The notes beneath the pieces were generated by a model. It ran no database searches and was not told where the DNA came from. It saw only the letters and a list, made by a program, of their open reading frames with translations. 64,000 nucleotides of DNA from Hevea brasiliensis (Eukaryota > Streptophyta > Magnoliopsida > Malpighiales > Euphorbiaceae). The position numbers and the translations under genes are program-made. Positions 1-11,252 of this stretch are shown piece after piece (positions within the stretch are counted from its first letter, which is position 1; every line of letters starts with the position of its first letter). The DNA lies in contig NC_079498.1 in NCBI RefSeq assembly GCF_030052815.1, positions 75,316,992 to 75,380,991 of the forward strand, read 5' to 3'.

Positions 1-22
1 TCACATTTAGTGGTATCAGAGC
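1..22 (+). other. End of A 5' LTR and primer-binding site
   Basis: Bases 1-5 (TCACA) match the last bases of A's 3' LTR at 24945-24949. The 12 bases at 11-22, TGGTATCAGAGC, are complementary to the 3' end of plant initiator tRNA-Met, the usual primer of Tekay and many Copia elements. This fixes base 6 as the start of the internal region. Confidence 0.85.
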
Positions 23-133
23 ATCGGTTTAGGCTTTTCTGGGTCTAAATCGAGTGCATACCATTGCATTGTATTTGTAAGTGTTGAGGTGACACTGACG
101 CAGATTTGTTGTTTTTGTTATTTTAATTAGGAT

Positions 134-1370
134 ATGGATCTTGCTTCTCAAAGAGTAGTTGATAAAGAGGTAGAGAGTCATGCTCCACCAAGGGCTGAAT
201 CAGGAGAGAGGGGAGAACCTACTCCACCAGCAGCTGAGGCACCTGCCCAACCTCAGTTTGCGGTATTCTAGCAAATGACTAAATTTTACCGGTAAATGAT
301 GGGGGCAATTCCACCACCACAACCATAGCCACAACCTCCGCCACCACCACAGAAGTCCCATATGGAAAAACTTCAAAAATATGCGCTAAAGGTTTCTTTG
401 GGAAGAAGGAGGATGACCCCATGATAGCTAAATATTGGCTTGATAGAACTGGAAGAGTATTGAAACAGCTTCACTGCACCCCAGAGTAAAACTTGGAGGG
501 TGCTGTGTCCCTACTTCAAGATGATGCATATCAGTGGTGGAACAAAGTATCCAGTGAGGTACAGCTAGATCAGATCACCTGGGATTTCTTCCTCACAGAG
601 TTCAGAAAGAAGTATGTCAGTAAGGTGTACCTAGAAGAGAGAAGAAGATAATTTATCAGTCTGAGGCAGAGGCAACTATTAGTGGCAGAATATGAGCACA
701 AATTTGTCAGAGTGAGCCTGTATGGGAGGGAGATAGTCCCTACAGAGACTGAGAGGTGCAGAAGGTTTGAAGAAAGGCTAAACGACAATATTAAGGTCAT
801 GATAACAGCATTGGAGATTACAGATTTTGCTAAATTAGTCGATGTTGCATTGAAAGTGGAAAGAGTTAGAATAAATGAGTAGAACAGAAGGGAAAGATAG
901 CAAAAGAGGGGTCCAGGTCAGTCTAGTTCATCCTCTACTCCCAGTAAGTAGTTTAAGGGTCCTCCTGCTTAGAGTTTGGGTCAGCCTCAAGGTCAGGGTC
1001 AATCCCAAGGGCCCAGATCACAGTTCACACCTAAAAGAGGCTAGTCCACCCCATCTATGGGCAACTCTCCAGGGACAGTCTTTAGGGGACCAGCCCTAAC
1101 ATCTTCTGCTTGTCCATACTGGCAGAAGTGGCATAAGGGTGAGTGTTGACGAGTGACTAGTGCTTGCTTATGGTGTGGTCTACAGAACATTAGATAAAAA
1201 ACTGTCCGAAGAGGACTGCTATAGTTGCCCCAACACAAGGAGATAGGCCTGCCCCTGCACCTCAAAGGGGTAGAAAGTTTGGTAAATCTGAGGCAGCTGG
1301 TTCATCACAGAGGCTTGCATTTGAGTCAGCCAAGAGGCTAAAGGCCAGAGTACCTGCCAGAGCTTATGCC
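134..1370 (+). pseudogene. gag: A gag (capsid and nucleocapsid), decayed
   Basis: Gag forms the virus-like particle and binds the element RNA. The likely start is ATG 134 after a short leader, but the frame meets TAG at 269-271. The capsid core (Retrotrans_gag type) is readable at 421-882 in one frame with TAA at 487 and 649 and TAG at 880; it includes the YQWW and FRKKY blocks and a block near residue ERCRRFEERLN. A first zinc knuckle is visible at 1111-1146, with its second Cys changed to Trp; a second one follows and is broken by a stop. The region matches D gag in layout. It cannot give a full protein. Confidence 0.85.
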
Positions 1371-1873
1371 ATGAGAGCCCAGGAGGAGCAAGACGCCCCA
1401 GATGTCATCAGGGGTACGTTCTTCCTCTACACTTTGCCTGTGCATGAATTGGTGGATCCAGGATCTACCCATTCATATATCTACATCAAGCTACCCATAG
1501 AAAGGGAAGTCTCAGTAGAGGAGATGACCAAGACATTCTGGTCACTAATCCACTAGGCTACAGTGTAGCAGTGAATAAGGTATATAAAGGTTGCTCGTTG
1601 AGGATTCAGGGGGATAAATTCGTGGTAGACCTAATTGAATTGCCCTTCCACGAGTTTGACGTGATTTTGGAAATGGACTGGTTGCCACGTCATCACGTAA
1701 TAGTTGATTGTAAATTGAAGAGGATTTCTTTGAAAACTCCTGAGGGTAATGAGATTTCAGTTGTGGGGGAACAGACAGATTTCTTGTCCAATGTCATCTT
1801 AGCCACAGTTGTAAGAAGATTAATGAGAAAAGGCTGTAAAGCCTACCTAGCACACATGGTTGATACTAGGTAG
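1371..1873 (+). pseudogene. A aspartic protease, frameshifted
   Basis: The retropepsin-like protease that cuts Gag-Pol. The active-site block DPGSTHS lies at about 1465-1485, with the catalytic Asp kept. The frame breaks at about 1530-1570 and resumes as the second half, which has the DVILEMDWL block typical of plant gypsy proteases and ends at TAG near 1871. The two halves are in different frames. Neighbouring gag and RT are co-linear, as expected in one polyprotein. Confidence 0.85.
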
Positions 1874-2771
1874 GCTAAGCCAGACCTATGTGATATACCT
1901 ACAGTAAGAGACTTCCCAGATGTATTTCCTAAAGAATTGCCTAGTTTACCACTAGAAAAGGAAGTTGAATTTGCTATTGAGGTAATGTTGGGTACAGCAC
2001 CAATTTCTATTGGTACTTATAGGATGGCACCCACTGAATTAAAGGAGCTAAAAATCCAGTTGTAGGAGTTACTAGATAAGGGGTTCATACGCCCCAGTGT
2101 GTCACCATGGGGAGCTCCAGTGCTGTTTATGAAGAAGAAGGATGGGACCTTAGGATTGTGCATTGATTACTTGCAGTTGAACAAAGTAATTGTGAAGAAT
2201 AAATATCCGTTGCCCAGAATTAACGATCTATTTGATCAGTTGAAGGGAGCTAGTGTATTTTCAAAAATTGATCTCAGATCAGGGTATCATCAGCTGAGGG
2301 TAAAGGATGCAGATGTGTCTAAAACTACATTCAGAACCTGATATGGGCATTATGAGTTTCTGGTGATGCCGTTTGGATTAACAAATGTATTAACAGCATT
2401 CATGGACCTTTGAACCGTATCTTTCATCCATATCTAGATCAGTTCGTAGTGGTCGTCATTAATGACATCCTGGTGTATTCCAAGACCAGGGAAGAACATA
2501 ATGAACATTTGAGGATTGTTCTGCAAACCCTGCGAGAAATGAAACTGTATGCTAAGTTGTCCAAGTGTGACTTCTGGATGAGTGAGATCTCCTTCCTTGG
2601 ACACATAGCATCAGCTGAGGGGATTAGAGTGGATCCCAAGAAGATAAAAGCAGCGATGGAATGGAAGCCTCCCAAAAATACAACTGAGGTCAGAAGTTTC
2701 TTGGGGCTAGCTGGGTATTACAGAAGATTTGTGAAGGAGTTCTCTGTCATAGCTGCTCTGATGACCAAGTT
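1874..2771 (+). pseudogene. A reverse transcriptase, interrupted by B
   Basis: Reverse transcriptase palm and fingers. Blocks seen in order: DFPDVFPKELP linker, [38 protein letters not shown], the catalytic box, then [11 protein letters not shown] near the end. The catalytic box, FIDD in sister copies, reads VIND here, so the first catalytic Asp of the pair is Asn. Stops occur at about 2064, 2339 and 2412. The reading stops at 2771, where B is inserted, and continues in frame in the thumb and connection region at 19665. Confidence 0.9.
2767..2771. repeat. Target-site duplication of B, left copy (AAGTT)
   Basis: AAGTT at 2767-2771 is repeated at 19660-19664. It sits immediately outside the TG...CA ends of B, a 5-bp duplication as expected for LTR-element integrase. 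Deleting B plus one copy rejoins A's RT and RNase H reading. Confidence 0.95.
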
Positions 2772-4832
2772 TGTCACACCCTACCCCTGTGTAAGGCATA
2801 ACATGATCCCGTAGTATACCTAATGAATTACCAACTCCGTCTACTGATAACCCATTAAATACACTACAAGGGATTTTAAAAACTTTTCTTGCTTCTTTTA
2901 CAGTGGTGAGCACTATTTACAGGTGTTAAAAACTTTTGTGAATTGAAGTCAAACGGCTAACTCATTTGGACTATTAGAAATTTTCTGTAAAAATTTTGGC
3001 AGAGTGCCATCTGTATTTTGGATAAAATAGTTCTTCAGAAAACCTATAAAAAGCACTTCAATATATTTCCAAATCTCAACTCCAACATGTTTCTCAACAC
3101 AACATATTTCTCAACTCAAATCCACAGTAATTTTTCAAAGACTGAGATACAAGAAATATAATACAATTTTTTTTTACAAGTCAAAATAACTCATAATTTA
3201 ATTTACAACTTCGATGTACAATTTTAATTTACAACTGCTCAAAACCAAAAACAATATATACATACAGTGGTCATACATTACAGTACAAAATGCAAAATGT
3301 GGTATACTCGTTATACCCGAAAAATCTCTCGCTGGGTGTACTAGCAGCCTAGTCTGCTGCCCTGTCTGTCTGTCCACCTGCGACAGCAATAAAAAGCTAT
3401 CACTGAGACAATGTCTCAGTGGTGCACAATATTAACTAAATACAACTTTAAATCACAATTCATAAGTTAAATAAATGATGGATACTTAAAACCATAGATA
3501 ATTTCAAGATAGTAAATGTCAACAAGAATTTAAACTCCATTTCTCAATATCACAATAATAATTTCAATAAATCAAATCATGATTAAATTCAAAAGACAGT
3601 GAATGTCAATAAGAATTTAACTCCATTTCACAATCTCATAATACATATCAATAAATCACACACAGCTTAATCATGTTCCAAAGTTCAATTCGTCCCAAAA
3701 GTCGATGACTAATGAGGAATAACATAGCTAGCTAGCAAAAATATGAGTACTCATCCAATTAGTCCTCAACAGGCACACACCTCAACACTTCAGCCAGAGA
3801 GGGAATTCAATTCGTCCCACTAGACAAGCTAGCGAGGAATACAATCAATATACATGATAGCTGTGGTTTCAAACCATTTCCAATGCTTTTCAATCAATAA
3901 GTATCCATCAATATCATTCAAACAATTTCAAACCATTTACAGTGCTTTTCAAGCAATAAATATCCATTCAAACACATTTCCACAATTTGAAACAATAATG
4001 TACAAATAGTCATAATTTATTTCAATTGAAAAATTCAAAAGAAATAGTTGTTGTGCACAAACCTCTGATAATTGTCTCCTGGTCTGGACTCAGTGTTTCC
4101 TTCCCTTTCCCTGAGTCTTTACTAACTGAGAAACACAATTTGAAGTGTTTCAGTACTAAATTAAACTGTCTCTATCGATAATGCTTGATAAGTAATTCAC
4201 TGAAAGCTATTATTTGCTTAATCAACCTAATATATTGACCCTCGATGCGTTCTAGGTAAATTAGGTTTTAGTGTTACTAATATGTCACATTCGATAGTCT
4301 TTTAGGGTTGGTACATGTTACCAATTTCATTTCCTTATTTAGTGCATTTTATTGCAACTTGCTGGATTCCGGGATACTAGTTTGACCTAGCCGGACGACC
4401 TAGTTTCCTCGGTTTTCGGGTTTCGGTCAACACTAAAAACTTGTAGGTCTATGTCTTATGGAACGCGGGGCAAAATTTCAGGTCATTCTGAGTTATGTAG
4501 ACCAAGTTATGGTCATTTTACTATTGTTGGTCAAATGGCATCAAATTTGGTCATTTTAGGTCAATTTTGGTCAACTTTGGTTCGGCCAGTTTTTGGACCC
4601 GAACTTGTGCAAGCTGTTTGACTTGCTTATGGTCATTTATGGGCTTTGGTGTCTTCATAAGACTTGTAGATATGGGTCTTAGCTACTCATGGTTAAAATT
4701 TCAGGTCAATTGGACCTGTTTTGAGTGAGTTATGGCCTAAACATTAACTGCTGCCCAAATGGTCAGTTTTCAGGCCTCAATTGCACTTAATCCGAATTTG
4801 GTCATTTTTCAAGCTACCTTGCAAGCAGAATT

Positions 4833-6933
4833 TGTTAGTAGTATGCCCTAGAGTATATCATTTAGTATGTATCTTGTACATATTTTTATTAATAAAAGGC
4901 ATTTCCACTTTTCCGTTTACATAATATATTTATGTGTAATAGAAAAGGTCCATTGATATTTTATTAGAAATATTATTCTTAAGTTGTTAAGAATATGAGT
5001 GACAATATTTCTAGCACAAAGTATCATAAATAGGTTCACAATCGAGGATACTTCATAATAAGGACATGACTTATCCAGAAAGATTGTATTCAGGTTTGTT
5101 CCCAAGTTATTTATATGAGATATAAATAAGATGGAATGGTGAGTCTCATGCCATATAACAAACATGATAGGCACTTATAAATGATAAGTAGGCCGAACCA
5201 GTGACACTTATGACAAGCACATGGAGTTTACTCTTGTCAATGTTTTGTCATAAATCATATCAGTGCATATAATCTTTAGACCTGAGATAGCACAGTTATC
5301 TTGTATATAGGTAGTTTGAGTTTGATACTGCTTTCATACTTGTACTGTGTATGGGTATATGGGCATGTGTTGGCTCCTACTAGTTATATATGGAGGTAGG
5401 TGTTGATCAAGATGGAATCTGTTCCTCTAAGTAAATAGAGATAAAATCCTATGTTCATTTAATTGTTCTTGATGTTTCAAGTTCTGGCAGACAGATAGAT
5501 TTATTCGTAAGAGAGTTTCGATGAGAAAATCTTTTAATCAAGAACTGGAATTAAAAGAGAACATAATATTCATAGCAAATGGAGTTTGACATAAACCATG
5601 ACTCGGCTTGAGTTGGGATTTTGTAATGAGAGATTCTAGTGCATGGTAACATATGATTATAGGTTCATTTAAGGTAAACCTTATTACTAATTGGGTGGCT
5701 ATGGCATGCTATGCTAGGTGTTAACCATGGTCTATGAGGTTCATAAAATGATTTAGAGAAATCATTTATGGTAAGAAAGAGTTCTGATGATATTAAGAGT
5801 TGATATCATGTCTCATTGCCAATTAGTGATGAGCCTAGTAAGTCACACACATACACAAGTTATCACCTATTTAAATATGATTTAATTAACTAATTAAAGA
5901 GTTTAATTGATTAATTAAATAGGTTTGGTTTGCAATTAGATTGCAAAGTCCCTAGCATGACTTGAAACCAAATCTAGATTATTGGATGTATAATATAAGT
6001 TAAATTTATATTTAAAGTGTTTAAATATGAATTTAATTAATGAGAAATTAATTAATAGAGATTAATTAATTAATTTATATTTGATATAAATTAATTAGAA
6101 GAAGAAAATAATTATTTTGGGTTAAGAACTCAAAATTAAGACACAGGGGCATTTTGGTCATTTTGCAGTGTGACACGTGGCACCATGAGATGGTGACACA
6201 TGGCATAACACATAAGCTTGCCAAATGTTTTTTTTAATCATGTAAGATGATTAAAATCAAGATTAAATATAGGTTTGACACTTGGCACAATGTGATTGGG
6301 TCACTTAAAACTAGAGCTAATCAAAGGGTGACATGTGGCAAGGGTTTAATGTGTTAACCTAGCTATTTAAGTGTGGTTATGAAAAGAAAAATAACCAGCA
6401 GCCTCTCCTCTCATTTGTCACGCCACTTTGAGCCTCTCCAGCTATTCCTCTTCATCTCTCATCAATTCGAAGAGATTAGCCATCAATCTCTTGAATTAAG
6501 AACACTAGAAATTATTTCTAGTGTCCTGTTTACATCTTTAATCTCTTAAAAGGCAGAACTTGAATTTCTAATTAATAGAAAAGGCTTTAGAAGCTGTTCA
6601 AGGGCTGCCATAGGTGTTCTTGGTGTGGACAAGCTAGAGGGACAACATCTGGTGTCCTGAAGACGAATCTCAAAGGCGCAGACATTTGCGATTGCATCAA
6701 GAGGTTAGTGTAATCGTTCTTGATTTAATCTAGGGTTCTAAAATTAATCTGATTAATTTTAAAATCTTAAATGGCAAATACATATCCAAAAACATATTAA
6801 AAGAGTTTTAATATGTTGTTTATCATTGAAATCAAATAGATAAAAATAAATCTTGCATGATGCATGTGACCCTAGGTGAAAATTTTTGAATTCAATGGTA
6901 TAAACTTGTGTTTTTCACGCTTCCGTTCCTTCA
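4833..6933 (+). repeat. C 5' LTR, complete (2101 bp)
   Basis: Starts TGTTAG and ends CTTCCGTTCCTTCA, directly before the primer-binding site. Related LTRs occur as C2 (27621-29689) and K (61934 to the edge, inverted). Contains an AT-rich stretch with TTAATTAA-like runs at 5880-6090 and a promoter-like block at 6171-6370. Confidence 0.93.
6171..6370 (+). promoter_or_regulatory. Putative U3 promoter of C: four G-box-like repeats and a TATA-like site
   Basis: Four variants of the 11-mer TGACAYNTGGC: 6171-6181 (TGACACGTGGC, a perfect CACGTG G-box/ABRE core), 6194-6204, 6276-6286 and 6329-6339. A TATTTAA at 6364-6370 follows about 25 bp later. The arrangement fits a U3 enhancer plus core promoter, and the 3' copy keeps it at about 8832-9031. 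Function is inferred. Confidence 0.5.
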
Positions 6934-6935
6934 AT

Positions 6936-6948
6936 TGGTATCAGAGCC
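6936..6948 (+). other. C primer-binding site
   Basis: TGGTATCAGAGCC, complementary to the 3' end of initiator tRNA-Met, lies two bases after the LTR end at 6933. Confidence 0.9.
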
Positions 6949-8720
6949 ACTATATTTGCCATTTAGATTGTTGATTATATGATTTAATTGTGTGATTTGA
7001 TCATGAGATGATTGATTCATTGCTGGTTGGATCAAGAGGTGTGGCGGCAGACATGGTGAAGCCACCATTGGTGGCGGCAACAATGGTTCCATGGGTGGTT
7101 CAAGGTTTGGCTTTTAATTCTGCAATTATTGTATGATCTAAGGCCTATTCTTTGACTAATTAAAGTTTTTAATTAGTTGTTTTAATCACACAATTAAATT
7201 ATGATTCAAATCAGAATTTTAAAAATTGTTTGAATGTGATTCAAATCTGAATTTTAAAAGTTGTTTGAATGTGATTCAAATCTGAATTTTTAAAGTTGTT
7301 TGAATCATATTTAAATCTAATTTTTTAAAATTGATTCAATAAAATTCAGATCTGATTTTTTAAAAAATATTTGAATGTGATTCAAATATGATTTTTTAAA
7401 AAATGTTTGAATGTGATTCAAATCTGAATTTTTGAAGTTGTTTGAATGTGATTCAAATCTGAATTTTTAAATTTGTTTGAATGAGATTCAAATCTGAATT
7501 TTTAAATTTATTTGAATCATATTCAAATCTGGATTTTTAAGTTGAATATGAGATATTCAATTTAATTTAAGTATGTATGTTTTATTTAATTGTTAAATAG
7601 TGATATGCATGATGGATGATCATGGACTATAAAAGACCAATGTGATTGGATTTATTTCTTTTATGTTTCTTTGGGATTGTAAATTAATTAATTTATTTTA
7701 ATTTATTTTGGGCATGTATTATTAAGTTTGTAATAATTTTGGGGTTGTAATTTCATTTATTTAAGTTCTTGTAAATTCGCCTTGGTATGCCAAGGATTAC
7801 TATGTAATATTGGATTGCAAGAAGTTCAAGGAGGTCAAGAGCATTGGTGGGACCAGTGGGAGGAATTCAAGATCAAGTGTTGATTATGTACTCCTTCAGC
7901 AACTCTTGTAAAATGAATGAATGAAATACACCTAAGAATGCCCTGATTCAATTCTTGGTGGCTCATAATTGAATCCCTTAGAAAGTCCATGATCATACCA
8001 TATTTACTGCTTATCCATGAATGCATGAGATGTATGGGAATGTATGCAATTATATGATATATGCATGCTAAATGGATAATGTGCAAAGTGAGACCTTAAT
8101 AGTAAATAGAATGACCATAAAATCTTCCAAACAAATGATTAAGTTGGAAATGCTATAATTAAAGTAATTATAACATAGGCCCTCCATTGGGGCAATTATT
8201 TTAAGAAATTTTAAATAGTTGCATAAGATGCAATTTATTTAAGAGATTTTCTTAAGAATAATTGTTAAGCATGAGATGTTGTAAATATGTAAATGGTTTA
8301 GTGGCCAATATTGGATGTACCTGAGGACATTAAAATTATTTGCATAATTACTGGCTCAATGGGATCAACTTAACTAATGCAAGATAAGTCAATAATGGAT
8401 GTACCTGAGATTTTGAGCATTAGGGGCTAGGTAAAGGATTGAACCTCACATGAGATGTGGTGGGCAAAGAGTTGCTCACTTATAGTTTATTGTAATTCCA
8501 ATAATAGATGTACCTGAGGATGATCAATAGAATTATAAGAATTCAATCACCCACTAGAAATCCATCCAACTAGGATTTCCATTTTCTACTTTGGAAGTGT
8601 AGGATTCGCTAAGTTAGTGGGAGGACCAATTTGATTAAAAGACCATAATCATTTTGGTTAATTACATGATACATTTACTAATTAATCTGGTTATTTTCTG
8701 TAGTTAATTTTCTGATAAAA
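6949..8720 (+). other. C untranslated leader
   Basis: About 1.8 kb between the primer-binding site and the gag ATG, without a credible open frame. It holds a 35-bp tandem array (7203-7547) and three copies of a GATGTACCTGAG phrase at about 8312, 8399 and 8508. Long leaders with packaging signals occur in Copia elements; any such role here is a guess. Confidence 0.7.
7203..7547 (+). repeat. Tandem array, about ten 35-bp units, in C leader
   Basis: Successive units start GATTCAAATCTGAATTTT and close with TTGTTTGAATGT, each 35-36 bp. The outer units are the most regular; the middle ones (about 7308-7380) are diverged and the last decays into AT-rich sequence. Each unit also has short internal inverted symmetry (GATTCAAATC/TTTGAAT). 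Confidence 0.85.
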
Positions 8721-8785
8721 ATGAGCACAAAACAACCACCACCATCCAATATCCTTGCAAGCATACTTGATCACAATAGGTTGAC
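8721..8785 (+). pseudogene. gag: C gag stub (first 22 codons)
   Basis: ATG 8721 opens a peptide with the SNILASILDHNRLT block found at the N-terminus of Copia Gag proteins. After the last Thr the frame runs straight into LTR sequence (from 8786), so the rest of gag, protease, integrase, RT and RNase H were removed by one deletion. This stub gives the Copia assignment and shows that the leader ends here. Confidence 0.8.
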
Positions 8786-9594
8786 AGAACTCAAAATTAA
8801 GACACAGGGGCATTTTGGTCATTTTGCAGTGTGACACGTGGCACCATGAGATGGTGACACATGGCATAAAACATAAGCTTGCCAAATGTTTTTTTTAATC
8901 ATGTAAGATGATTAAAATCAAGATTAAATATAGGTTTGACACTTGGCACAATGTGATTGGGTCACTTAAACCTAGAGCTAATCAAAGGGTGACATGTGGC
9001 AAGGGTTTAATGTGTTAACCTAGTTATTTAAGTGTGGTTATGAAAAGAAAAATAACCAGCAGCCTCTCCTCTCATTTGTCACGCCACTTGGAGCCTCTCC
9101 AGCTATTCCTCTTCATCTCTCATTAATTCAAAGAGATTAGCCATCAATCTCTTGAATTAAGAACACTAGAAATTGTTTCTAGTGTCCTGTTTACATCTTT
9201 AATCTCTTAAAAGGCAGAACTTGAATTTCTAATTAATAGAAAAGGCTTTAGAAGCTGTTCAAGGGCTGCCATAGGTGTTCTTGGTGTGGACAAGCTAGAG
9301 GGACAACATCTGGTGTCCTGAAGACGAATCTCAAAGGCGCAGACACGCTACAGTGCATCAAGAGGTTAGTGTAATCGTTCTTAATTTAATCTAGGGTTCT
9401 AAAATTAATCTGATTAATTTTAAAATCTTAAATGGCAAATACATATCCAAAAACATATTAAAAGAGTTTTAATATGTTGTTTATCATTGAAATCAAATAG
9501 ATAAAAATAAATCTTGCATGATGCATGTGACCCTAGGTGAAAATTTTTGAATTCAATGGTATAAACTTGTGTTTTTCACGCTTCCGTTCCTTCA
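8786..9594 (+). repeat. C 3' LTR, 5'-truncated (809 bp)
   Basis: Collinear with 6125-6933 of the 5' LTR and exactly the same length. The missing part is the first 1292 bp. The outer end CTTCCGTTCCTTCA and the GAATT duplication are intact, so the loss happened after insertion or within the copied RNA, not by truncation at the target. Confidence 0.93.
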
Positions 9595-9599
9595 GAATT
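9595..9599. repeat. Target-site duplication of C, right copy (GAATT)
   Basis: Matches GAATT at 4828-4832. The empty site is visible in the other LTR of B near 18050, where the sequence reads without interruption. Confidence 0.95.
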
Positions 9600-11206
9600 T
9601 TGGCAAGCTTCCTTCATGAAAGTTGGCACATTTTGTGCCTAGTTTCACCTCCAATTGGTCTCATACCAATTGGAGCCACACACTTAAAGTTATAGGCCTA
9701 AAACTCAGACTGCCTTATTGAAATTCTTGCATACACATCAAGCACCACTTTTAACACTCACCAACTTAACATTCAAGCCAATTCTGGTTGTACCATGACT
9801 TAAACATAATTCACAACACATTATAGGTCATTTTGGCAGCTTACAATTACATTCAATGTGCACCAACAAGTGCAGAATTTGCCCAACTCAATTTATAACA
9901 ATTTAACTCCATAACCAAGCTCATTCACATGTCCAACCTTCACACCACTATACATACATTCAAACTGCCATAACAACCAACACATTTTAATATCATTATT
10001 CCATAACCCAAGCATGAATTCCAGCATTCTTCAAGGGTTAGCAAACTGCCACAATGGTACACTTACATTCCATTACTTTCCAAGCTTTAAATTTCATTTT
10101 ACATTTAGATATACTAAGTATACATCACCTAAACAATTTCCTACACAATATACATTTAATCAATCATTTAATTCACCATTTACAAGCACAAATAACCTGC
10201 CTTCAAGGTATTTCCATGGCTGCCAAAATTACACATTCCCATTCAACATCAAACCTTAAAAATTTCTTCATAATTCAAACACTCATAACATGCTTACAAA
10301 CTTTAACAAAGCAATATTCAAAAACTCAAACTTATCTATGGATGAGACTTCTTAAATCTTCACCAAAACTTCTTGAATTTGTTATCAAACTCTTCCTTGT
10401 GATGTGGGGACAAATTTTAATGAAGCAACCTAGGTGTTTGGAGGTGAAATGAAGAGGTTTATGAAGCTTAAAGCAAAACGGCCATGGAGGATTTCAAGCT
10501 TCTCATTTCGGCATGGATGGTCTTCAAAGGTTGAAGATGATGTTTTAGTGGAGCAATCTGCCCACTTAATACATTTTATAATTCTTAGTGGTCCACTTAC
10601 ATTAATTAAACCATTTTATATGTTAAATGTGTTAATTACTCCATTTACTCTCCACTTTTGGCTATTTACATTAGGTACCCCTGAATTAATTTTTTATTAT
10701 ATTTTCCAAGTGTAATATTATTTATTTTTAATGGAAATTTTGGTCAAAAGACAACTCGGGGTGTCAAATGACCCCAATGCCCCTGTTCGGGTTGCATTCC
10801 CGATTTTTCGGTAACACCGGGTTTTGTCCGTTTTTCGATTTCTCACTTTTCTTTGTACTAATTATTTAATTTTTCTTTGATATTTCTAATGATATTTATA
10901 CTGCAATAAATATTTATTGGAGTCCTAAAAATATTTTCCAGGGTTCCCCGCGGTCCAAGGCTAGTCAACGGTCCACGCCGTGACTTCCTGGTGCGGTCAC
11001 CCATCGCTAGGGTTCTCGGCTCGCTTAACTTGGTTGCATTTCTTTACTATTATTTTTCCTTTGTTTTTCTTGTATTTTCTTTTCTTGTATTTCATTATTT
11101 TATGTCTCCTCACTCATCTTGAAGTGTAGTTCTAGGCATTCTAGCTGTCCGGACAACACTGGTCACCGGAACAGTAGTACGCACTACCGAACATAAGGGT
11201 GTTACA

Positions 11207-11222
11207 ATGCTTCCCCCCTTAA
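11207..11222 (-). other. B polypurine tract
   Basis: On the minus strand a run AAGGGGGGAAGC lies directly before the 3' LTR start TGTAACACC. It would prime plus-strand DNA synthesis. Confidence 0.8.
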
Positions 11223-11252
11223 ATAAATTTCGTCTCGAAATTTTACCTGGCA

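Larger units (their letters stand above)
4833..9594 (+). mobile_element. Element C: Copia (Angela-like) deletion derivative
   Basis: A 4762-bp insertion in B's LTR, absent from the other LTR of B and flanked by GAATT at 4828-4832 and 9595-9599. It has a complete 5' LTR, a primer-binding site, a long leader, only 22 codons of gag, and then a 3' LTR that lacks its first 1292 bp. All enzymes are missing. The LTR start, TGTTAGTAGTATGCCCTAG, recalls the Angela lineage of Ty1/copia (from memory). The last 809 bp of both LTRs differ by roughly a dozen substitutions by eye plus one short block, so the insertion is young. Confidence 0.92.
2772..11206 (-). repeat. B 3' LTR, split by element C
   Basis: The LTR pieces are 2772-4832 and 9600-11206. 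They align base for base with the intact LTR at 16075-19659. Non-coding: small open frames inside it are antisense to the element and have no recognised similarity. It has degenerate repeats of an antisense module (see findings) at about 4440-4515, 4650-4740 and 9610-9690. Confidence 0.95.

Noticed and set aside
3198..3435. Open frames on both strands repeated at 16501-16692
   Set aside because: Paired LTR copies of B; both frames overlap each other and have no family similarity.
6936..6948. tRNA-Met-like fragments near 11, 6936, 16055, 37977 and 55074 as possible tRNA genes
   Set aside because: Only 12-13 bases match, adjacent to LTR ends; they are primer-binding sites. No cloverleaf around them.
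7203..7547. Tandem array as a CRISPR array or satellite
   Set aside because: Units are adjacent without unique spacers, in a plant Copia leader, and only about ten in number.
10054..10715. Overlapping open frames of 93-132 codons in the B LTR, conserved at 18468-19169
   Set aside because: The two places are the two LTRs of one recent insertion, so identity is expected. The frames run against the element, have Leu/Ile/Thr-rich low-complexity text, and match no family I know.
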